From: ATZT02 sp964655115
GTDB lineage: Bacteria; Actinomycetota; Actinomycetes; S36-B12; UBA5976
Reading direction: 5' to 3'
Length of the DNA: 9,186 nt
Assembly: GCA_964655115.1 (NCBI GenBank)
Contig: CAZZKM010000034.1
Coordinates: forward strand, 1 to 9,186
The notes beneath the pieces are model-generated. The model had not been told where the DNA came from. It was given only the letters and a program-made list of their open reading frames with translations, and searched no databases. The position numbers were made by a program, and so were the translations under genes. Below are positions 1 to 6,445 of this stretch, one piece after another (position 1 is the stretch's first letter; every line of letters begins with the position of its first letter).

Positions 1-29
1 TAGAACACAGTTTTTGTGAATTTTAAATG

Positions 30-60
30 ATTAAGCCCCAGAACAATCCTGGGGCTTAAT
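30..60 (-). terminator. Hairpin terminator downstream of sodN
   Basis: Positions 30-41 and 49-60 pair perfectly as a 12-bp stem with a GC-rich core (CCCCAG/CTGGGG) and a 7-base loop at 42-48. It begins 15 bases past the sodN stop codon. On the minus strand the stem is followed by TCATTTAAAATT, a short imperfect T-rich tail, so it resembles an intrinsic terminator without a textbook U-run. The stem is symmetric and ends in AT pairs, so it could also act on a gene arriving from the left of the window. Confidence 0.75.
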
Positions 61-75
61 AAATTTAAGAAATGA

Positions 76-471
76 TTATGCTTTTTTAGTTTCCCAAAAA
101 ATAGAATCTATCTCTTTAATTTTTGAAAGCAATGAGTCTGCTACAGACACGTCATTTGTGCCTTTAGTTCCAGCGGCTCCTGCAAGTTTGGTTGCTTCGT
201 TAAATAAAACATGTAATTGTGGATATTTTTCAAAATGTGCAGGTTTAAAATAATCTGTCCATAAAACCCACAAATGTTCTTTAACCATATTTGATCTTTG
301 TTCTTTAATTGCAACTGCACGATTCTTAAAATCTGCATCTTTAGAATCGTTGTATTTAACCATGCAAGCTTTTACAGATTCTGCTTCAATTCTTGCTTGG
401 GCAGGATCATAAACACCACAAGGTAAATCGCAGTGTGCATAAACGGTGGTCTTTGGTGACCAGATACTCAT
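76..471 (-). CDS. sodN: Nickel superoxide dismutase precursor (SodN)
   Basis: This enzyme dismutates superoxide to oxygen and hydrogen peroxide in the cytoplasm using a Ni centre. The Ni-hook motif HCDLPCGVYDP is complete: His1, Cys2, Cys6 and Tyr9 of the mature protein are all present. The rest follows the family pattern, with an ARIEAESVKA helix after the hook. I place the start at the ATG at 471, which has AAGGAG at 478-483 with a 6-base spacer. A GTG at 492 would add seven residues (MKLKELL) that are really the Shine-Dalgarno region read as codons. The chosen start gives 131 residues: a 12-residue propeptide ending in Tyr-Ala, then a mature chain of about 119 residues, close to the 117 of Streptomyces SodN. 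The propeptide must be removed so that the His1 amino group can bind Ni. The divergent neighbour sodX encodes the probable protease. Identification is very secure; the propeptide length depends on the start choice. Confidence 0.96.
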   Translation of the reverse strand: MSIWSPKTTVYAHCDLPCGVYDPAQARIEAESVKACMVKYNDSKDADFKNRAVAIKEQRSNMVKEHLWVLWTDYFKPAHFEKYPQLHVLFNEATKLAGAAGTKGTNDVSVADSLLSKIKEIDSIFWETKKA

Positions 472-477
472 AAGTAA

Positions 478-483
478 CTCCTT
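478..483 (-). promoter_or_regulatory. Ribosome binding site fixing the sodN start
   Basis: The minus strand reads AAGGAG here, followed by a 6-base spacer and ATG at 471. This near-perfect anti-16S match decides for the ATG at 471 over the in-frame GTG at 492, which lies upstream of the site. Confidence 0.8.
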
Positions 484-538
484 CAGTTTCACTAACCTTG
501 AGATTACCTTGAAATTAAAGACTTAGCACAATGAGATT
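484..538. promoter_or_regulatory. Divergent sodN/sodX promoter region
   Basis: Both genes must be transcribed outward from this gap of roughly 55-67 bases. On the minus strand a TAATCT (501-506) could be the sodN -10 element, with TTGTGC (526-531) as a poor -35 at a long 19-base spacing. On the plus strand the candidates for sodX are weaker (TACCTT at 505-510, or CACAAT at 527-532 leading to an almost leaderless message). I see no clear Nur or Fur-like palindrome, although sodN genes are often nickel-regulated in other actinobacteria. The individual boxes are guesses; the location of promoters here follows from gene orientation. Confidence 0.4.
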
Positions 539-847
539 GTGGGTAAATACGGGTTCATGGTGGCCAAAGTTGAGGGTTCTTCAATGATGCCCCAATTGAA
601 GGCGGGAGATTTGATTATTTTACTCAAAACCCAAAAATTAAAAGTTGGCCAAATCGCAATTGCAAAAAGACCAGATCGTCAAAACTTACTCGTTATCAAA
701 AGAGTTAAAGCTGTTACCAAAAATGGTTATTGGTTAGAAGGAGATAATTCTTCAGAAAGTGATGATTCTAGAATTTTTGGTGAAGTGGATAAGGGTTTAG
801 TTCTAGGTAAATTAATGTTTAGATACTGGCCATTATTTACAAATTAG
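539..847 (+). CDS. sodX: Nickel-type SOD maturation protease, S24/S26 family
   Basis: This is a small peptidase (102 residues) expected to clip the SodN propeptide so that His1 becomes the N-terminus. The signal-peptidase-like motif GSSMMPQLKAGD gives nucleophile Ser15 in an SMxP context. The general-base Lys is K54 in LLVIKRVKA, and the later GDN...SDDSRIFG box (68-81) is the third conserved S26 block. There is no hydrophobic N-terminal anchor, unlike membrane signal peptidases, which fits a cytoplasmic substrate. An in-frame stop at 524-526 limits the start to GTG 539, ATG 557 or GTG 560. I keep 539 because the YGFMVAKV segment looks like the family N-terminus, but no strong ribosome site supports any of them. 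It is divergent from sodN, and its last 15 bases overlap the convergent aldolase gene. Adjacency to sodN makes the SodX assignment more specific than generic S24/S26. Confidence 0.87.
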   Translation: MGKYGFMVAKVEGSSMMPQLKAGDLIILLKTQKLKVGQIAIAKRPDRQNLLVIKRVKAVTKNGYWLEGDNSSESDDSRIFGEVDKGLVLGKLMFRYWPLFTN

Positions 848-1858
848 TTCCACGTCTTTTGCAAAATTTTCTATATCTTCTTTTGTGGTATCCCATGAGC
901 ACATTAATCTAACTTCTCCGGTGTTATCGTTCCACACATAAAAATTATGTTTTTCCTGTAATTTTTTTGTATGCTCCGGATTTAAAATAGCAAAAACTGC
1001 GTTGCTTTGAGTTTTTTGGGTTATTTTAACGGCTGAATTATTTTCTAATTTACTTCTGAGTAGTTGAGCCATTTGATTTGCATGACTTGCATTTATTTTC
1101 CACAAATCATTTGTTAAAAGGGCAATAAATTGAGCAGAAACATAGCGATGTTTACTTGCTAATTGCATGGATGATTTTCTAATCCAAGGATACTTTTTAC
1201 TTAACTCAGGATTAAAAAGTACAACTGCTTCTGCGCCCATAAGACCATTTTTGGTTCCTCCAAATGAAAAAATATCCACACCAGATTTAGTTGTAATTTC
1301 TGCAATTGATTTATTTAAGCTAACTGCAGCGTTACTTATCCTTGCACCGTCCATATGTAAATAAGAATTATTTTTATGCGCTAAATCTGCTAATTCCTTA
1401 ATTTCTTCCGGAGAATAAACTGTACCCATTTCAGTAGATTGAGTTATGGAGACAACATTTGGTTGAGATGTATGTTGATCTCCCATTCGCACCCACAGAT
1501 TCCTAATTAAATCAGGAGTGAGTTTTCCATCTGGTGTTTCTATGTCCAAAAGTTTTACACCTAATAATTTTTCAGGAGCACCACCTTCATCAACGTTAAT
1601 GTGTGAAGTTTTTGCACAAATTATGGAATTCCAAGAATTTGTAACAGTTTGTAAACCTGTAACATTTGCACCAGTTCCATTAAAAACAAAATTAATTTCG
1701 GCATTTTTAGTCTCTAAGAAATTTTTTATTAAATCTATTGCTTTATCAGTAACTTGGTCAGCACCATAGGCTTTCATATGCTCGATGTTTACTTTTGCAA
1801 TTTCCTCTAAAACCTTCGGATGAACAGGTGCGTAATTATCGCTAGCAAAAGATTTCAT
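833..1858 (-). CDS. Threonine aldolase / beta-eliminating lyase family PLP enzyme
   Basis: This 341-residue fold-type I PLP enzyme most resembles low-specificity L-threonine aldolase (LtaE/GlyA1 type), which cleaves L-threonine or allo-threonine to glycine and acetaldehyde. Visible landmarks are the N-terminal SFASDNYAPVHP start, the NGTGAN phosphate-binding turn (60-65), His86 in SHINVDEGG as the probable PLP-ring stacking residue, Asp170-Gly-Ala-Arg173 (HMDGAR) for the PLP pyridine nitrogen and substrate carboxylate, and the Schiff-base Lys203 in SFGGTKNG. Length matches the family (about 330-350). The ATG at 1858 has only a weak GAGAGA ribosome site. The gene lies 42 bases after kgd on the same strand with no convincing terminator between, so co-transcription is likely. 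Other family members include phenylserine aldolase and related lyases, so the exact substrate is inferred. There is no sign of truncation. Confidence 0.88.
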   Translation of the reverse strand: MKSFASDNYAPVHPKVLEEIAKVNIEHMKAYGADQVTDKAIDLIKNFLETKNAEINFVFNGTGANVTGLQTVTNSWNSIICAKTSHINVDEGGAPEKLLGVKLLDIETPDGKLTPDLIRNLWVRMGDQHTSQPNVVSITQSTEMGTVYSPEEIKELADLAHKNNSYLHMDGARISNAAVSLNKSIAEITTKSGVDIFSFGGTKNGLMGAEAVVLFNPELSKKYPWIRKSSMQLASKHRYVSAQFIALLTNDLWKINASHANQMAQLLRSKLENNSAVKITQKTQSNAVFAILNPEHTKKLQEKHNFYVWNDNTGEVRLMCSWDTTKEDIENFAKDVELICK

Positions 1859-1900
1859 GAACTTAATTCTCTCATGAGCTTAGTTCAGGCGTAGAAGAAC

Positions 1901-4900
1901 TTAGATTTCTAGAACAGATTTGATGAGTTCTGCTTGTTCTTCATCATGTTTAGTATGTGAACCAACTGCTGGAGCAGTTGAAGAAGGTCTTGAAATTCGA
2001 GTTATTACTTTTCCAATTTGTGGAGCAAGTTCAGTGATAATGAATGGGAATGCGCCTTGATTTGCCGGTTCATCCTGTGCCCAAATTATTTTTACGTCTT
2101 GAGAATATTGATTCAAAATGTGTAGCACTTCTCTTACAGGAAGTGGATATAGTCTTTCAAATCGAATAATTGAAATATCTTCTCTATTGGAATTTTCTCT
2201 TGCACCAGCTATTTCGTGAGCAATTTTTCCAGAACACATAACTATTTTTTTAACTTTACTTCTATCTGATTTAACATCTTCAATCACAGGATTAAATTTT
2301 CCATTTGTGAATTCAACCGTTGCACTTGTGGCAGGTTTTGCTCGCAACATTGATTTTGGAGTAAAAATAATTAAGGGTTTATTGTGCGGATTTAGAACTT
2401 GCCATCTCAGCAAATGAAAATAAGAACTAGAAGTTGAAGGTTGAGCAATGGTCATATTGTCTTGAGCTGCCAAACTTAAAAATCTTTCTAATCTTCCTGA
2501 AGAGTGATCAGGGCCTTGACCTTCCATGCCATGAGGTAAAAGTAAAACTAAACCAGATTCTTGTTGCCACTTTTGTTCTCCAGATGCAATAAATTCATCA
2601 ATGATAGTTTGTGCACCATTTGCAAAATCACCAAATTGGCCTTCCCACATAACAAGTGATTTAGGTTGAGCAATTGAGTACCCATATTCAAAACCCATAC
2701 CAGCAAATTCTGTTAAAGCTGAATCAAAAATAAATAATCTTGCATCTTTTTTTGCCATTTTCTTTAAAGGTTTATAACCTTTGCCAGTTTTGTAATCAAC
2801 AATTACGCCATGTCTTTGACCAAATGTTCCTCGACGAGAGTCTTGACCAACAAGTCTTACCCAATGACCTTCGGACAATAGCGAACCAATTGCCAAAGTT
2901 TCACCCATCGCCCAATCAATGTTGTTATCTTTAATCATTTGAGCACGACGTTCTAATTGAGGCCAGAGTCTTGGATGAGGAGTGAATCCTTCTCTTAAAT
3001 TAATTTGTGTGTTTGCAATTTCTTGAATTAATTCAAGTGAAATGGCGGTGTTAACCTCAGCCGGAAATACTGGTTTATTGTCAATTGGAATTTGTTCAGT
3101 TTTCTTTAAATCTCCCTTTGTTTCAGCAAAAACTTTTTCCAATTGGTTTTGATAATCAACTAATGCACTTTCTGCTTCTTCAACAGAAATATCGCCTCTA
3201 CCAATTAGTGATTCAGTATAAAGTTTTCTCACACTTCTTTTTTCATCAATAATTTGATACATCAAAGGTTGAGTTAGTGATGGATCATCTGCCTCGTTGT
3301 GACCTCTGCGTCGATAAGTAATCATGTCGATCACTACATCTTTTTTAAATTCTCTTCTATATTGATAGGCAAGTCGTGCAACTAATGAAACAGCTTCTGG
3401 ATCATCGCCATTTACGTGAAAAATTGGTGCTTGAATAGTTTTTGCCATATCACTTGCATATGTTGAACTTCTACCATCTTGAGGTGAAGTGGTAAATCCA
3501 ACTTGATTATTAACAATTAAATGAATTGTTCCACCAGTTTTATAGGCACGTAATTGAGATAGGTTCAAAGTTTCTAAGACAACGCCTTGGCCAGCAAATG
3601 AAGCATCACCATGTAACAAAATTGGCAAGATTGGGTAATCATGACCTTTGCCTAATTTGTCTTGTTTTGCTCTAACAATTCCTTCTAATACTGGATTTAC
3701 AGCTTCTAAATGTGAGGGATTTGCGGCTAAATAAACCGGAACACTGGTTCCTTCTTCTGTTGTAAATTTTCCATAAGTGCCTAGGTGATACTTAACATCT
3801 CCTGAACCTTGAACAAAACCAGGGGAAGAAACATCTTCAAATTCTCTAAAAATTCTTTCATAAGATTTACCTGCGATATTTGCCAAAACATTAAGTCTTC
3901 CACGATGTGGCATTGCAATATCTACTTCAACAAGACTGTCGTTTGCTGCTTCAACCAAAATTGAATCAAGGGCAACTATTGCAGATTCACTGCCTTCAAG
4001 AGAAAATCTTTTTTGACCAATGTATTTAGTGTGTAAAAACTTTTCAAAAGCCTCTGCAGCATTAAGTCTTCTTAAAATCCTTAACTGTTCTAAATGATCC
4101 ATTTTTTCGTGTGGTTTTTCAACACGTTCTTGAATCCATTTTCTTTCTTCAGGCAACTGAATATGCATATATTCAATTCCAATACTTCTGGTGTAAGAAT
4201 CTTGCAAACGAATGAGAATATCTCTTAGTTTCATAAATGGGGATCCGCCAAATCCACCAGTGGCAAATTCTCGTTCCAAATCCCAGACACTTAAACCGTG
4301 GTTAACCATTCTTAAATCTGGATGAGTTCTTTGGGCATATTCCAAAGGATTTGTATCTGCGATTAAATGTCCTCGAACACGATAATAATGAATTAATTCT
4401 TGAACACGAGCAACTTTATTTATATCTTCATCATGAGTTGTATCAATATCAACTGCCCAAACATATGGCTTGTATGGAACTTCTAGTGAAGTAAAGATTT
4501 CTTCATAGAAATTATATTTACCTAAAAGTAAATCACTTATTGTTCTTAAAAATTCTCCACTTTGTGCGCCTTGAATAATTCTGTGATCATATGTCGAAGT
4601 TAAAGTAATAACTTTGCTAATTGCTTGTCTTGCTAAAGTTTCAGGTGCTGCACCTTGCCACTCAGTTGGATAGTCAAGTGCTCCTACACCAATAATTGCA
4701 CCTTGATTTTCCATTAACCGAGGTACAGAATGTTGTGTTCCAATAGTTCCAGGATTTGTCACACTTATTGTTGTGCCCTGAAAATCTTCTACAACTAGTT
4801 TTCCATTTCTAGCTCTTCGAACTAAATCATCATAAGTTGCCCAAAATTGAGCAAAATCTAAAGTATCTGCATTCTTTATATTTGGTACAAGTAATTGTCT

Positions 4901-5524
4901 AGATCCATCTTCTTTTGCTAAATCAATAGCTAAACCCAAATTAACATGAGGATATTTAATAATTGCTGGTTTATTATCAACTGTTGTATATGCAGTATTC
5001 ATTTCTTTTATTTGAGCAACTGCTTTAGTTACCGCGTAGGCAATGATGTGGGTGAAAGAAACTTTTCCACCGCGTCGTCTTGATAAATGATTATTTATAA
5101 AAGTTCTATTTTCTTGCAACAAAATTGCGGGAATACTTCTTACAGAGGTTGCTGTTGGAACTTTCATACTTGCTTCCATGTTTGCAACTACTCGAGCTGC
5201 AGCACCTCTTAAATTTTCAGTTACAGGATCATTGGACACAGGCTCAATGGGTTTGGAATTTATTATTGGAACAGGGTTTTCTTCTTTATTTTTTACAATT
5301 GGCTCAACTACTGGTTTTTGATTAGATGCATTTTTATTTGCTTTTAATTTTTCAGAAGGGGAGTAATCACCAAAAAATTCCCACCAAGATGGATCAACTG
5401 AGTTTTTGTTATTTAAATATTGTTGATAAATCTCATCAACGAGCCATTCATTTGGGCCAAAGCCTGTGCCTGAAGGGTTTGGTTTTGATTCACCCGACAT
5501 GTTGGCTACCACGACCTCTTTCAT
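1901..5524 (-). CDS. kgd: Multifunctional 2-oxoglutarate decarboxylase/dehydrogenase E1-E2 fusion
   Basis: This 1207-residue protein is the actinobacterial E1o with a fused acyltransferase domain (Kgd of mycobacteria, OdhA of corynebacteria). It acts on 2-oxoglutarate in the TCA cycle, in a complex with the pyruvate dehydrogenase E2 and lipoamide dehydrogenase. Domain order: an N-terminal E1 recognition helix with NEWLVDEIYQQYL and DPSWWEFF (25-51); a flexible Pro/Lys/Asn linker (about 56-105); an E2 catalytic domain (about 106-335) with active-site His314 in TYDHRIIQGA; then the E1 part from about 370. The E1 part shows MPHRGRLNVLA (538-548), the ThDP/Mg block GDASFAGQG (639-647) to NNQ (672-674), RRRGHNEADDP (738-748) and RHGVIVD (904-910). 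There is no lipoyl domain, as expected for this class. Length agrees with mycobacterial Kgd (about 1230). The start is uncertain: ATG 5524 has no clear ribosome site, and Met9 is an alternative. In relatives, the phospho-protein GarA/OdhI inhibits the enzyme. Confidence 0.96.
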   Translation of the reverse strand: MKEVVVANMSGESKPNPSGTGFGPNEWLVDEIYQQYLNNKNSVDPSWWEFFGDYSPSEKLKANKNASNQKPVVEPIVKNKEENPVPIINSKPIEPVSNDPVTENLRGAAARVVANMEASMKVPTATSVRSIPAILLQENRTFINNHLSRRRGGKVSFTHIIAYAVTKAVAQIKEMNTAYTTVDNKPAIIKYPHVNLGLAIDLAKEDGSRQLLVPNIKNADTLDFAQFWATYDDLVRRARNGKLVVEDFQGTTISVTNPGTIGTQHSVPRLMENQGAIIGVGALDYPTEWQGAAPETLARQAISKVITLTSTYDHRIIQGAQSGEFLRTISDLLLGKYNFYEEIFTSLEVPYKPYVWAVDIDTTHDEDINKVARVQELIHYYRVRGHLIADTNPLEYAQRTHPDLRMVNHGLSVWDLEREFATGGFGGSPFMKLRDILIRLQDSYTRSIGIEYMHIQLPEERKWIQERVEKPHEKMDHLEQLRILRRLNAAEAFEKFLHTKYIGQKRFSLEGSESAIVALDSILVEAANDSLVEVDIAMPHRGRLNVLANIAGKSYERIFREFEDVSSPGFVQGSGDVKYHLGTYGKFTTEEGTSVPVYLAANPSHLEAVNPVLEGIVRAKQDKLGKGHDYPILPILLHGDASFAGQGVVLETLNLSQLRAYKTGGTIHLIVNNQVGFTTSPQDGRSSTYASDMAKTIQAPIFHVNGDDPEAVSLVARLAYQYRREFKKDVVIDMITYRRRGHNEADDPSLTQPLMYQIIDEKRSVRKLYTESLIGRGDISVEEAESALVDYQNQLEKVFAETKGDLKKTEQIPIDNKPVFPAEVNTAISLELIQEIANTQINLREGFTPHPRLWPQLERRAQMIKDNNIDWAMGETLAIGSLLSEGHWVRLVGQDSRRGTFGQRHGVIVDYKTGKGYKPLKKMAKKDARLFIFDSALTEFAGMGFEYGYSIAQPKSLVMWEGQFGDFANGAQTIIDEFIASGEQKWQQESGLVLLLPHGMEGQGPDHSSGRLERFLSLAAQDNMTIAQPSTSSSYFHLLRWQVLNPHNKPLIIFTPKSMLRAKPATSATVEFTNGKFNPVIEDVKSDRSKVKKIVMCSGKIAHEIAGARENSNREDISIIRFERLYPLPVREVLHILNQYSQDVKIIWAQDEPANQGAFPFIITELAPQIGKVITRISRPSSTAPAVGSHTKHDEEQAELIKSVLEI

Positions 5525-5590
5525 TTTTAGCCGTATCTCTAGCGTAGTCGCTTATTCGAAGATGCACGATTTTGCATCTCGTAGCAGGCT
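5525..5590. promoter_or_regulatory. Divergent kgd / SDR promoter region
   Basis: These 66 bases must hold both outward promoters. At 5540-5546 the sequence TAGCGTA contains a TANNNT -10 match on each strand: TAGCGT reading right and TACGCT reading left. The left-going start would lie about 10 bases before the kgd ATG, giving an almost leaderless message. The right-going one would give an SDR leader of roughly 40 bases. No good -35 is seen in either direction. The palindrome listed separately at 5560-5579 overlaps the expected -35 position of the kgd promoter. Confidence 0.5.
5560..5579. repeat. Palindrome, possible operator
   Basis: AGATGCA (5560-5566) and TGCATCT (5573-5579) form a perfect 7-bp inverted repeat around a 6-base spacer, cgattt. 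It sits alone in the 66-base gap between two divergent genes, which is a typical place for a dimeric repressor or activator site. In an SDR transcript starting near 5552 it could also fold as a short hairpin. I do not recognise a known regulator consensus. Confidence 0.45.
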
Positions 5591-6376
5591 ATGAATATGA
5601 GCGGCGAACATAATCCTGGTGCACAAGTAGTTGATGATTCACCATTAGTAGCAAACTCTCTTGCTGGCCAAACAGCAATTGTTACAGGTGGGTCAAGAGG
5701 AATTGGTTATGCAATTAGCAAAGGGCTTGTAAATTTAGGTTCACAAGTTTTAATTATTGGGCAAAACCAATCAAGTGTTAGTAATGCGGTGGATTCACTC
5801 AGTCAATTTAATGGATTAGTCAAAGGTTATGTAGCTGATGTTTCAAAAATTAATGAAGTAGAAAAGATTGCTACAGAAATTCTTGAGTTAAGCTCACCAA
5901 CAATTTTGATTAATTCTGCAGGTGTAATGAGTGAAAAAACTGCTAAAACCTTAAAAACTTCAGATCAAGAATGGGATCGAGTTTTAAATATAAATCTCAA
6001 AGGAACCTTTAATACTATTAAAACTTTTGCTCCAATAATGGTTGAAAAAAGACAAGGACGAATTATAAATTTGACTGCTTGTTTGGGAAGAATGAGTGGA
6101 CCGGGAACCAGTGGAGGACTTGCTCCATACCGCATTTCAAAAGCTGGCGTTAACGCTTTGACAAAAAACTTTGCTGCCGAAACTGGAAATGGTAAAAGAG
6201 GAATATTTGTTGATGCAGTATGTCCTGGTCATTGTCAAACAGACATGGGAGGAAGTGATGCTCCTCGAACTGCAGAACAAGGGGCAGAAACAGTTCTTTG
6301 GTTATCGTCACGACATGTAAATGAACAAACTCTTACAGGTTTACTTTGGGAAGATCGAGCAATAGTTCCCTGGTAA
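5591..6376 (+). CDS. Short-chain dehydrogenase/reductase, carbonyl-reductase-like
   Basis: This 261-residue classical SDR has a Rossmann fold that binds NAD(P)H. The cofactor motif TGGSRGIG is at 32-39; Arg36 within it often accompanies NADP preference. NSAG (108-111), Asn134 (LNINLKG) and the catalytic pair Tyr180/Lys184 in YRISK are present, followed by CPGHCQTDMGG (211-221). The C-terminus WEDRAIVPW resembles bacterial proteins related to carbonyl reductase, in which a similar RDRxPIPW ending is common. The position usually held by the catalytic Ser, within IINLTACLG (158-166), reads Thr162-Ala163, so the normal Ser-Tyr-Lys triad is altered. An N-terminal stretch of about 24 residues precedes the Rossmann fold. 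The ATG at 5591 is used here, but the in-frame ATG at 5597 has AGCAGG at a better distance (8 bases). It is divergent from kgd. The substrate cannot be read from sequence. Confidence 0.87.
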   Translation: MNMSGEHNPGAQVVDDSPLVANSLAGQTAIVTGGSRGIGYAISKGLVNLGSQVLIIGQNQSSVSNAVDSLSQFNGLVKGYVADVSKINEVEKIATEILELSSPTILINSAGVMSEKTAKTLKTSDQEWDRVLNINLKGTFNTIKTFAPIMVEKRQGRIINLTACLGRMSGPGTSGGLAPYRISKAGVNALTKNFAAETGNGKRGIFVDAVCPGHCQTDMGGSDAPRTAEQGAETVLWLSSRHVNEQTLTGLLWEDRAIVPW

Positions 6377-6379
6377 TAC

Positions 6380-6407
6380 TTGAGGATTATTTGCCCCAAA
6401 CTAGGTT
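6380..6407 (+). promoter_or_regulatory. Candidate promoter of the tad operon
   Basis: TTGAGG at 6380-6385 and TAGGTT at 6402-6407 with a 16-base spacer are a plausible -35/-10 pair. They lie in the 69-base gap between the SDR stop and tadA. Transcription would start near 6414, leaving a leader of about 32 AT-rich bases that contains AAGG at 6430-6433, 12 bases before the tadA ATG. No GC-rich terminator for the SDR gene precedes it, so read-through from the SDR is also possible. Confidence 0.3.
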
Positions 6408-6445
6408 TTTAATTTAATTATTTGTAATTAAGGTTTCCATTACTT

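Noticed and set aside
6..18. CACA/TGTG inverted repeat at the left edge
   Set aside because: A 4-bp repeat in AT-rich sequence next to the window edge; no context supports a binding site.
1857..1875. Six-codon minicistron (ATG to TGA on the minus strand) ending in an ATGA overlap with the aldolase start
   Set aside because: It has no ribosome site and is too short to distinguish from chance in AT-rich DNA; the TCATGA repeat at 1855 and 1872 creates it.
1882..1901. Inverted repeat AGTTC/GAACT between kgd and the aldolase, as a terminator
   Set aside because: The stem is only 5 bp with a 10-base loop and no T-run follows, so it is not a credible terminator.
5125..5547. Two plus-strand open frames of 66 and 73 codons opposite the start of kgd
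   Set aside because: They lie antisense to well-conserved kgd domains and have Leu/Gln/His-rich, non-protein-like composition and no ribosome sites.
6408..6433. AT-rich inverted repeat (TTAATT...AATTAA) upstream of tadA as a terminator or operator
   Set aside because: It is built only of A and T with imperfect pairing, which is frequent by chance at this composition.
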